A stretch of 64,000 bases of DNA from Phytoseiulus persimilis (Eukaryota; Arthropoda; Arachnida; Mesostigmata; Phytoseiidae). A program made the position numbers and the translations under genes. The notes beneath the pieces were generated by a model. The model was given only the letters and a program-made list of their open reading frames with translations. It did no database searches and was not told the origin of the DNA. The stretch covers positions 22,832,211-22,896,210 of the forward strand of contig CM075104.1 of NCBI GenBank assembly GCA_037576195.1, given 5' to 3'. Below, piece after piece: positions 12,544 to 22,084 of this stretch; the first letter of the stretch is position 1; every line of letters starts with the position of its first letter.

Positions 12544-12579
12544 AATAAATAGGTGAAATCGAGTTCTGCTACATCAGTC
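12544..12579 (+). promoter_or_regulatory. Arthropod-type core promoter (TATA-like plus initiator)
   Basis: AATAAATAG at 12544-12552 resembles a TATA box with one mismatch. The initiator TCAGTC at 12574-12579 matches the arthropod TCAGT type. Taking its A (12576) as +1 places the TATA-like box at about -32, the textbook spacing, and gives a 56-nt leader to the ATG at 12632. Confidence 0.55.
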
Positions 12580-12631
12580 GAGAACTTCGGAAAGCCTGAA
12601 CGAGTCAACATCTGCCCGACCTCGACCGAAC

Positions 12632-13354
12632 ATGCGATTTTTCATCGCCGTTCTTGCTTTGATCGTTACCATCCCGTGCTCGAAAGCACTAGAAACTCAA
12701 AGCATCGCGGAGGGCTCACAGGGCCTCTCGGAGGAAACAGGGCTATGGGAAAAACTTCAGGAGTTCAGCAATATACCGAAGCTGACGTTGCAGCTGTCAG
12801 GTCTAGGAAAGGCCTTCAGCGATCGCTTTGGAGCACGGCTGCGCATGACAGACTCCCTAGATCCGCCTCTCCGGAACGAGTCCTCCGGAACTGACCCTTC
12901 GGATAGGATTGAGTCGCCGCCCACCGGTAGCGACTCTAGCTTCGCGAGACGTCAGTCGGAGCCTGCACCTGAGTCCGGAACTCCGACAAACGATCCAGAC
13001 ACTGCGACTGCGCCAGAAGAAGAGCCTGACTCTACCAACGTTAACCTGAAGATGGAGTTCGAATTCAACCGCACGCTATCCGCCAACCTGAATAAGATCT
13101 TATTCACCTACATCAACGTGACCCACCTACCAGAGCAGATGAGCCATGTGAAGAAGCTCTACGAGCAGTCTGGACCGCTCGCCGCAGCTGCTTACCTTCT
13201 GGCGTTTGGGAGACTAGGTTTGAATGGATCTGCACGTATCCCGACGCCAGCCGAAGTGAATGCAGGAGCATCATTTATCACCCACCCATGGATGAACTCA
13301 ACTTTCAGCATGCTCTTCAGTGGAACTTCCACGCCTGTTAAAACGAACCCCTGA
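12632..13354 (+). CDS. Single-exon secreted glycoprotein, unknown family
   Basis: A 240-residue open frame with a clear N-terminal signal peptide (MRFFIAVLALIVTIPCSKA, cleavage likely after the Ala near residue 19-20). The middle (about 75-140) is low in complexity and rich in Pro, Ser, Thr, Asp and Glu (TATAPEEEPDST), like a mucin-type linker. The C-terminal 100 residues are more ordered (NKILFTYINVTHLPEQM, AAAYLLAFGRLG). Five N-glycosylation sequons occur (NES, NRT, NVT, NGS, NST). After the signal there is no Cys, which is unusual for a secreted arthropod protein. A core promoter lies 56 bp upstream and AATAAA lies 150 bp after the stop, so the gene is complete and intronless. I recognise no homologue. 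Confidence 0.75.
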   Translation: MRFFIAVLALIVTIPCSKALETQSIAEGSQGLSEETGLWEKLQEFSNIPKLTLQLSGLGKAFSDRFGARLRMTDSLDPPLRNESSGTDPSDRIESPPTGSDSSFARRQSEPAPESGTPTNDPDTATAPEEEPDSTNVNLKMEFEFNRTLSANLNKILFTYINVTHLPEQMSHVKKLYEQSGPLAAAAYLLAFGRLGLNGSARIPTPAEVNAGASFITHPWMNSTFSMLFSGTSTPVKTNP

Positions 13355-13503
13355 TCGTGGCGCAAGGTCGCTGCCCCATTGAGGCGAGGGCCAAACTCGT
13401 ACGCTTGCTGAAAGGAGAAACGAAGAGCTCCTCAGGGATCCCCGGTTACCGCTGAGTCAGAGTCATAACAAACTGTAGCGAATATCTACTGCGTAATATA
13501 TGC

Positions 13504-13509
13504 AATAAA
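13504..13509 (+). terminator. Poly(A) signal AATAAA
   Basis: A canonical AATAAA lies 150 bp downstream of the TGA of the secreted glycoprotein gene. It is the first such hexamer after the stop and gives a short 3' UTR. Confidence 0.6.
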
Positions 13510-13812
13510 AAAGTTTCCAAACTGCATCCGTGAGTTTTCTCGTCCGATTGGATCGAATTTCAACAAGCCGGAGAGCTCGGGAACTGTTCCGCAAGGATAA
13601 TGAAGAAGCCTGCGCTAAGGAAGGTCGGCGGATTGGTACCACCTACCGGAAATACTCTACATATTTATTCCAGGGGGGTGAGGGGCAAGGTAGCCATGGC
13701 CCCCCGAAACTCTTCGAAAATACTGGGAAGGGTGAGTTGAATTCTACTTTGATACACAGCATTGTTCCGAAGAGATTCAGTGTTATCAGGAAATCTTCAC
13801 AGGGATTGCGCC

Positions 13813-14088
13813 ATGAAGCTCGCAATGATGATGATGATCATCATCATCGTCATCTTAACCTTGCCCGGTAAAAATTGGGTACGCCCCAGCCTGTAAGAAA
13901 TCCTTCCTTCTTGTGTTTCTGGGTAGCTGCGATCCGGGAACTTCAAGCGTCCCGTCGGAAATGAAATTCGGATTGAAATAACTTCCTCTGAGGTTATTCC
14001 CAGAGTTGCATCCGCGGCATACGGAAGGATAACGGCGTTGGGACAGAAAAAATCAAATCAAATCGCTGAACAGCTTGCGTGGCTTTAA
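13813..14088 (+). CDS. Tentative small secreted protein with a Met/Ile-run signal peptide
   Basis: Exon 1 (13813-13878) encodes MKLA, then four Met, four Ile and VILTLPG, an ideal signal-peptide core made by a triplet repeat. Exon 2 (13927-14088) stays open for 53 codons to TAA (with IRIEITSSEVIPRVASAAYG). The phases fit, but the donor (gtacgc) is weak and the 48-bp intron is shorter than the secure introns in the window. A second donor (gtaaaa) after LP would give a much shorter product. The 22-bp palindrome at 13827-13848 lies inside the signal sequence. No family is recognised. Confidence 0.25.
13827..13848. repeat. Perfect 22-bp palindrome from a (GAT)n/(ATC)n repeat
   Basis: Three and a half GAT units are followed directly by their mirror complement, forming an 11+11 bp palindrome without a spacer. 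It may form a hairpin or cruciform and could slip during replication. Confidence 0.9.
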
Positions 14089-14272
14089 CTGAAGCGATAC
14101 AACAACCATACCAGGAATCATTTGAAATACGATCGCACGGAGCATGCACACTCGATTGGACCGCAAGGATCGACCTTTTGAAAAAATGAGTCATCCAGAG
14201 GGAAATCGGTGATTTCTTGCTTCACAGTCAGAGCCGATCTGCCCTGATCCAGCTCTGGGAAACCATATCTAG

Positions 14273-14888
14273 ATGCATTCAAACGCCATCGGGCGAACAG
14301 TCATACGCTTCACGTTATTCTTTCTTGTGAGTTACCGCTCATAACTCATACCCTATCGAATTTCACTCAGTTGGGCTCTTGGTTTTAGTTCCTCCAGACG
14401 TCAACGGCAGCTTCCTCAACTCTGTTTCTTGGTATTACGAATATCTTGGAGTGCGCGCCGCGAAAGCCCATTCCAGGCACGAACATAAGTTTGGACGCGC
14501 TTCACAGCTGGAGCAGATTGTTCGAGCGGGCAACCTCTGAACTGAGGATCAAGGATGGCCTTCTCACTCTTGGCGTTGCCCGTCCCCAGAAGGAATCAAG
14601 ATTGAGTCCCGATTCTTTGATTTTAGAAAAAAAAGCTCAAGGCCCTCTCATTCCAGAACGGCAAATGAAACCCACGTCCCCAGAAACACCACACGGGTGT
14701 CCTCTTCCTGTTGCGGATCCTGAAAATTGGAAAGTTCCCGCTCCTCGGGAATTCAAGCAGCGCGGCGTAGTGTGAGTGACGAGTCAACGAAATCATCTCT
14801 CGCTCATCTGCGTCGGAGAATATTCACTTCTATACCGGTTGAGCTCCCAGACGTCTTCCCGCATGATAGAGTAGTTGCGCCCATATAA
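14273..14888 (+). CDS. Candidate three-exon secreted protein
   Basis: Exon 1 (14273-14326, 18 codons) begins with ATG and runs into a hydrophobic core (IRFTLFFL) that stops at a perfect GTGAGT donor, phase 0. After 62 bp, the acceptor ggttttag opens exon 2 (14389-14771), which continues the signal (FLQTSTAAS) and then 110 more residues (with ILECAPRKPIPG, LDALHSWSRLFERA, PENWKVPAPREFK) to another GTGAGT donor. Exon 3 (14819-14888) ends at TAA, giving 168 residues. The signal peptide being split exactly by strong splice sites is the best support. The third exon is weaker, with a 47-bp intron and a plain acceptor. Only one Cys occurs in the mature exon 2 part. No family is recognised. Confidence 0.45.
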
Positions 14889-15524
14889 CCGCGGAATCCC
14901 GCGACCATTGCGGTTATTGAACCCCTTTCGAAGCATATAGTCAGGCTCAGTCCAGGTATCGATGATCCGAGGCATCTCCTCACGTCGATTCCAGTGACCA
15001 TTATGAGGACTTCTTCGCGCTGATTGAAGCGATCACAGGTCAAGACTGACTCCCAATTTGAGCGGAACCCTACTCGACAAGAGTTTGGATCCCGCAATTG
15101 ATTATGATGGTTCCGGGCAAGCACCGGGGAGAGTCCCAACCGACAGGCTATGATATTGATATCAAGCTTGGAACAGCCTTGAACTCAGAGAACCGAACCC
15201 GGGTGATAATCGGATTCCTGAGCTCGTGTTTGATCTTCCAGTCCGAGTATTAGATAGGAAGCGCGAAACCTCTGAAGACGAGGGGAAACTGAAACATCTT
15301 CAACAATCAAGACGGATTTCCGTCGCCGCCGAACAACGTGGGATGCGACAAAAAAAGAGTCTCGGAAAACTCGGAACTTGAGTTTCTCCTCATTTCATGT
15401 TCCACTGCGTCGAGGCAAGCTCAACTGCAATACTTCGAATGATGTCACGTTCCTCCAGCGAGGAGGTTAATCGGTTCAGTTCCTGGGAATCCGCCCTGAC
15501 AAAGATGGTGAGCTTGCTCTCGAG
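14889..15524. other. Unassigned stretch before the serpin 3' end
   Basis: The exon 3 frame of the preceding gene stays open past its TAA for another 43 codons. A second plus-strand frame (about 15062-15251) also looks protein-like, as does a minus-strand frame over the same bases. They cannot all be real, so none is called. Confidence 0.3.
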
Positions 15525-17273
15525 TCACGGATCGGCGCAAATGCCCGTGAAAGACACCATATCGTTTTCTGAGAGAATCCAGAAACAAAACGGTCTATCG
15601 ATGGTCACTTCGATTTCGCGGGGCGGTCGAGAGACAGGGGCACAAAAACCAACCCGACCATCGCGGTGGCAGCAGCAGCCTCTGTGCCCTTCTCATTGAC
15701 TTCAATCACTGCCTTATGAATTATTTCGCTGATGTACGGAGGATGATCCATCTGTGAACGTTCAGGTCGAGCAAGTTAGGAGAGATCTTCGATCCACGCT
15801 ATCACCACGAAGTCCGCGTTCTTGCCAGGAATTCGGAGTGTGCTTCAGGAAACCCGTGACTATCTACAACAAGGAGCCAGACTCGCCTTAGAGAACAAAT
15901 TCCCTAGATCACATTCACCGGGAAAGAAGATCTTGGAGACGCCAAGCTCTGTCAAGCGCTTCGGAACTTCGCCAACGTTGTAGTCGATCCTGAACTTGGG
16001 CATGGTTAAAATCACGCGGTATCCATCAGGCATCTTGATGCCTTCTATAATCGCTGCTAACTCCGCCGCAGGAGTCTCAGCAATCACTTGCTCTGCAAAA
16101 ATAGAGCGAGCCACTAATTTGACGCCCATTGATACTTCAGCATATAGGTCAATGATCTGGGGCCCCGTGGATTGGTCCTTCTCAAGAAGTCCTCGTTGCT
16201 CACCAATATTCTTCCCGCTGTCTTTGGGAATGGCGATAAGCATGCAAAAAGGTCTTTCCCTGTAGGGGATCCTGACGAAACGGAGGGCGTCAGTCTCATG
16301 GTAGGAGAAAGCGCAGCTTGCGTTCTTCATAAAATCCCTCTTGACCTTCTCTCCGTTGCGGAGTTTGAAGTCTCGTTTATCATTCAAGCGCTCGAATTCG
16401 TCGCTCCAAGTTCCTGAAAGTTCTCAATCATGCTCAGATGGGGAAGCAAAATCCTGTGCTGCAGAACAAGGTTAGCCCTCTGTGATGAGGGAATGTTTGT
16501 TGGTTCGCTGTTCCATGCGATTATCCGAGCATCAAACGAGTCGCTTGCGAGAAATAGGTCGGAGCGATGCCGCGGAATTTTCTTGAAGCCGAGAACCATC
16601 GGAGGCATATGGCTTACCTTTGAAGTAGATCGCGTTGAGAAGTACCAAAACCGTCTGCGGCTTGAGGCTGTTCGGTGGCAAGACCTGTGGTATCTTCCCT
16701 TTAGTTTTTTCGGATACCCACGCGTTGACTCTATTCTCAATTTGTTTGGCGTCCGACGCGAAGTCGCCGAGCTCTACTCCAGATTCATACGTTGTCTGGG
16801 AAGGAGAACAAATGACTGATTTCCATCCTTATTCTGATTGTCAGGATTGCTGAAGACGAAACTCTCGATGACCTGAATGGCCAGTTTCTGCATTTACGGT
16901 GACGCATTTCAGATATGACTTTCATGGATCCTCTGGAATGGAAACCCTCACCACGTTACCTCGACCTACCTTCAAGAATGACTCAGCTTTTTGCTCAAAC
17001 CACATAACTTTTGGTGGCTATAAGTTTGTTCGCTATGTCTAGCGGTTTTTTGTTGTCTGCTAGAAGATTTGCGAATGCACAATGGAGAGCACTTTCATCG
17101 GGCGCTTTGAGAAACTCCAAAAGCTCCGATTTCGACTCCCCTTTCAGTCCGACGGCGGCCATCGCCAAGCAGGTGCCCAAGCTTAGCGGCGAAAACACGA
17201 AATTCTCCTTCTCTTCTCGGCAGAGCTTCTGGAGCAGAGCAGTGCCTGATGAATATTTGAAATCGACACTCAT
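15525..17273 (-). pseudogene. Serpin, five exons, two single-base frameshifts
   Basis: Serine protease inhibitor family. Exons: 17273-16970, 16795-16618, 16413-16204, 16092-15887, 15751-15525; the total of 1125 nt corresponds to a normal 374-residue serpin core. Visible motifs: NFVFSPLSLG near residue 25, VNAWVSEKTKGKIP and VLLNAIYFKG in exon 2, MPKFRIDYN in exon 4, the inhibitory hinge [11 protein letters not shown] in exon 5 and the C-terminal DRPFCFWI. There is no signal peptide, as in intracellular serpins. Exon 1 carries one extra base near 16997-16999 (a three-base T run on the coding strand), which brings TGA straight after SYVV. Exon 5 shifts frame within the reactive-centre loop near 15625-15640. 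The exon 4 donor is GCGAGT, a GC-AG intron. Otherwise the family sequence is intact, so the disruption is recent or an assembly error. Confidence 0.85.
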
Positions 17274-20200
17274 GACGGTGTTCCTGGAATGTCAGAGATG
17301 GGTTTTCGCAAGACTTCCTATTCGCGACTTTCTCAAACTACCCACCACAGCAACGACCAGAACAATCGGGGTACCATAAGACGGGAAGATGAAGCGAGAT
17401 TGATCTTTACGTTTGCTACTCGTATCGATTCAAGACTCGCAACCGAAGAGTTCACGCTGAGTAGGGGGTTCCGTGTAGTGAACGACGAGCTCACGATCAG
17501 ATATTCCCGAGACTTACGCTTTGGATTGTGAATCTGAGCTGATATCGGAATTCTTGAACCAGAGAGGCAGCTCCACTCGGTATGAGAAGTCTCGCTCCTG
17601 CTACGCCGCGCCAGCCCGCTATCTCAGACGATTCTGCCCTTAGGAGGCTTTGATTAGCCGTCGACATACCCAACTCCGTGACTGGCCGCATTAAAAATTA
17701 ACCCGCCACTCAGAGTTATCGACGAAATCGCTAGCCTAAGACAGCTCTCGACCGGCCGAGAGACATTACCGTCGTTCCCGCAACGATTCGCCTGACTCGA
17801 CCCAAACGGAGGCCGTTGTTCATAGACCTTGCTTGATCATTGTGATTTCCGAATCCGTGACACGTCAAAATGTCTCTATAGAGTTCGAATTGTGTAATCC
17901 ATCCGGGAAATGTTCCTCCCTTCTGTCACAACAGACGCGCTATTCCAAAGGAGTAGTGTCAGCCACAGCAGAGCAGGATATCGCACGGCTCGTGAAATGC
18001 CTTCCGGATCACTCGCGCGACCAGCAATCAAACTCTTTGCTCTGGGTTCTGTATTCTATACTCACATTTCTCGACAGCTAACGCCGAGTTTCGCGTCAGG
18101 CTTAAATAACAATGAATCGAATCCAGCACGTCGCTGGAGAGGATAGAGGCCCCCTCTCCTCGCCAGCCTGACTCACACTCGGCGCCAGGTTTACAGGAAC
18201 CTCAAGTCATGAGACAGGCCACTAGACAGGGCAGAGGTTCTGAAAATAGATGGGCTCTTTCTGCGAATGGCTTGTGTTCTATAATCCAAAATCAGCTCGA
18301 CTCCTTGCGACACCTCTGCCACCCACCATATCTCATCCGCCTTGGCGATCCCAATCCGACGCAATGGAATCATCACCTTTCGCTATTGTGTCATCTTGCT
18401 CTTATCGATTGGAGCCGTCCATGGAGCGGGTAGCAGACCGAGACGCATAGCCCGCCCAAAACCTCAATAATTGGGAAGATCTTGAAACCCTGGCGAACGG
18501 ACAGAGCCTCGGCCCTTGCGCCGCGCTGCTCAAAATCTCGACTGACAGAAAAATCGACATGGCCGATCGGGAGCAAGAGGTGAAGTTTACCTCCGAAGCA
18601 GCAGGTGGATGGATCTCCCTCGCTGCGGAGAATGCTCGGTTTTTCCGCCCCCACGAATGCAACAGACAGATCGGTCGGCGACGGTGCCTCGGATATATCG
18701 CTCCACCAATCGTCTTACGACTCTACGGGAACTGTCTAGTCACCGCTGGGAGCTTTCGCAAAGTACTACCGAAGTAGGACAGCAAGATGTTCGCTTGTTT
18801 GCCGTTTTGGGATCTTCGAGGCTCGTTGCCGCTAAGATCGCAGCGCCGGCGGAGTGAGTGTTTCTCGTAATGTTCGAATGGTAAGTTTCCAGATCCTGTC
18901 CGCCTCAACTTGAGGCTTCGTGGAGATCGTGACGAACCCACCGCATGGGTTTTCGCATTCCCATTCATATCTATCCGGTTGCGTCCGAGATACGTGCATT
19001 TGTTTTGATGATAGCTCCAAACATCCATTGCCAACTATAATCGAACACATTACTATATTGGGAGGATGGCTTCCTGGTCAACGAGTAACGCAGATCGTCT
19101 CGGCTACAAGAGGTGGCCTGTTGGAAGCATTACGCCCTGGCGGCGTTCATAGTCACGGCTGTAACGTTTCGATCGATGCCTATTCGAACGGCCGGTAGAT
19201 AACAAATCAGTGTAGGCGAAATCGATATTCGGGAGTCGTAAACAAAGCTCGAAATCTCCGCCATTTCGTGGGAGACCTCAACCGATAGGTACCCAGCCCA
19301 GAACGACGAGAAAAACAGAAGTGATGGGGAGGCACTCTTATTGTCCCTCGCACAGAAGATCAATGATCATCGGGCACAGCCCTTCCTGAAGAAGATTTAG
19401 GTTTGTGCTGGGATCTTTGCGATTTTCAGATTTTTCGCTAATTCGGCGACCTACCCTCAATTGGATTTATCTGCTGTGGGACGCCACACGATGCCCGTGA
19501 TTACGGCGTCGATCTGACCACTTTTTTCCTCACTGAAAGTGGATGAGCTTCCGAGAACCTAGTCGGGTGACTGGTGTTGAAAACTTTTTCGAGCGGTTGG
19601 AGACAGAGTCCCCAGCAGAAGGAAATCGAGAGAACCGTAGCTGGAGCGTGAGTGACAGTTGGAGGAGCGAGACACCAAACAAGAGCGGGGAAGTGTTGGC
19701 TCAGAAGAAGACTGAAGATACGGTTCGCTTCGTCAGCAGAGAGGGCAGAGAAAAAGAAACCTGTTTGAGGAACTCGAAGCCGCATAGTTGATGAGCAAAT
19801 AAGAGCTTGTCGGAGAAGGGCTGTTCCGGCCCTGGCTACAACTACCGTTTTACCTTCTAGCTTCATTAAGGACGTCGGCTCTCGTGGCGCAATTCAGCGT
19901 TTGCCCTCGATACAGTGCAGTAAGACCAATTTCTCCCACTAACATCTCTCTCATCGCGGTACATCACTGTCGAGAGAGGGATTCTCCTCCTGCTCAGAGG
20001 TTCAACGATCTCCCAATGATCTATGAGTTCCGCAGAATCAGAAATCAACGAGCGAGCACTCGAAAGTTCGGGTAAACAATTCTCACGGTCCGCAGAACGC
20101 TGCACGCGATATCACTCGGAGCACGCGCCGAGCCCCTCCGTAATTACCGCCAGAGCGTTTCTTGCCATGCGGTTTCACGTATCTGTGATTCCGCCATAAC

Positions 20201-21883
20201 CTTATACTTTGTCAGGCACTTCATCTTATTTATTTGCAGAGCTCTTCATCTTGCCTACCTGTCCTATCTTGACTAATTGTTCGACGGTCGGGCTTGCTCC
20301 GGAAAGTCGGGGACACTGCTCTGTTGCCACAGAGGGACTTCTTGCGGAGCATTCCGCGTTCTCCGAGTTGATCGCCGTTTCCTCCTGTTTCTACACAGGG
20401 CAGTGATTGAGAGAACTTCTTCATCACGCTCAGGTCCCCCTATATCTGGTGTTCACCCTGTCAAATCCGCTCCCTGACGTTGGACTCCCCGCGGCATTGA
20501 GGGTGATCTATCAGGCATCCACAACGGGTTCAGTCGAGGACAGTGGTTTGGCCGAAATTCTCGCCGGAGCCGCCAAAATCTCTGTTCCTACTCTCAAAAA
20601 ACGACAGTTGCCTTAGATGCTTCAACAGAACGTATCGCGCTATGTTTCGGTCTCTTCAAGGGAGACCAGAGGGTAGGCCGTCGTTAAACTCGGTTTCGAA
20701 TGACTGGGATCGCAGTTGGGTCGAGCTCATATCAAGTTCCGGTGGGATGGAGAGATATTTTTCCGATCGCGCAAAGTACCAACTGCCGGAAGGGGTCCTT
20801 CGAGGGGCGTGAAGCCCCCATCGGAATCCGCTAACGCTGTTCTAATGTCTCTCGCAGCGAATGCTGCAACCGCGGCTTGGTCGCGGAGGCAGCAGCAGCT
20901 CTGGCGGTGTGAGAGGGTGATGCGTTGCCGTCTCTGCGTGGCGAGCGAGTGAGTGCATTAAAGAAACCCGATACACAAGGCAGTAACTCTCCCGCGAGTA
21001 GCCCGGGGTCGCGTTTCGGCATCTTTTGAAAAAGCCCTACAGGAACCACGGGAAGTTGACAGCAGCGATGCACAAATATTCGCAACATCAGTCAGCCTGC
21101 TCGGTTTGAGCTCTGGGAGTCATCAATATTCTTTCCGTCTCGAACACACCCGGGTTGGATTTCACGCTGGAGCACCCCAGCTTTCCGTCCACAGTCATGC
21201 GAGGTTGGCCGCTAATCCTGCCGAATGGATATCTTGGGAGCCCTGAGCGCTTCTGTTTCCAACTCTTGTATGAAGATCTAAAATTTTCTCTCGATACAGG
21301 AGGAGGTCTCGTGCTGGTAAGATAGGAAAACGGAATCGAATCCGAATGCTGTACCAGAAGAGCCCAGTACGAGCGGTATTGATAAACGGAAGAAAGAGAA
21401 CCACGTCAAGGTATCTGCGCAACAGAACCAAGCTGCAACCGAGTCCATCGCAGCCCTTTACTGCTCGGTGAGTCTCCTCGCGAAATATTTACATCGCCTA
21501 CCGCACAGGTGAATGAGCTGCTCGGCTCAGAGGGACCTCAGGAAGAATAACAGCGAGCTGCGTGAACGCTCTGTCACTCGCCGAAAGAACCTACGACTAC
21601 AGATTTCGCTCCTCCCCCCCCCACGCATCACAAACCAGCAAGAAACATCTGTTGGGAATCCTTCCCCTCCTGGTTGCGAGGACTGACAGCAGACGAGAAA
21701 CGATTCAAGTGGGGACCTCAACAATAATTCGTGGAGAACAGAGATGGCATCCGCCGATGCGAGTCCTGCTCGGCCGTAGGGCAATGGCTTACCTTGCATT
21801 CGTTCATCGAATTAAAGAAGCAATGACTCTCCGAGCATTTCACGCGAAAAAACCCACCTGATGCCGTCCTCATCACCCAGTAG
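17274..21883. other. Unassigned 4.6 k stretch
   Basis: Many 60-120 codon open frames, none with a recognisable domain. At 20861-20948 a good pyrimidine-rich acceptor and a GTGAGT donor bracket a plus-strand frame. At 21.1-21.5 kb two overlapping plus-strand frames both look protein-like and both have plausible splice sites. Real but divergent exons may exist here; I cannot choose among them. Confidence 0.3.
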
Positions 21884-22084
21884 AGGTGATCACTAAAGTC
21901 TAGAAGTTCAGGCATTATTCATTGATCACCATCCATCAATCCATAGATTTATGGGTGGATGAGCGTACAGATTGATGAATTATGCCACATTGCCATCAGA
22001 GACTCATTCATCCGCCTCCCTACATGGATAAATGGGAGGAGTAAAATGATGGATGCCTTAACTTCCAAGCTTCAGTGATCACCT
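21884..22084. mobile_element. MITE-like 201-bp inverted-repeat element
   Basis: Terminal inverted repeats of 32 bp, 21884-21915 (starting AGGTGATCACT) and 22053-22084, match at 27 of 32 positions. The interior is AT-richer than its surroundings, has no coding frame, and holds two shorter hairpins around CCATAGATTTATGGGTGG and CCTCCC...GGGAGG. This is the structure of a non-autonomous DNA transposon (MITE). No clear target-site duplication is visible at these borders, so the superfamily is not assigned and the true ends may lie a few bases away. Confidence 0.65.

Noticed and set aside
14793..15139. Two protein-like minus-strand frames
   Set aside because: They overlap the last exon of the better supported plus-strand gene and have no strong donor.
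16093..16203. Extra segment of about 37 residues inside the serpin if exons 3 and 4 are read as one
   Set aside because: It is a stop-free intron with a GTGAGC donor and a tctatttttgcag acceptor. Removing it restores the normal serpin spacing.
18452..18777. 108-codon plus-strand frame with ordinary composition
   Set aside because: Its length is not unusual for the window, and its only acceptor candidate is weak.
21090..21475. Two different overlapping plus-strand frames, each protein-like and each with a plausible splice site
   Set aside because: They cannot both be coding, and neither has a recognisable motif. This is a warning that appearance alone is not evidence here.
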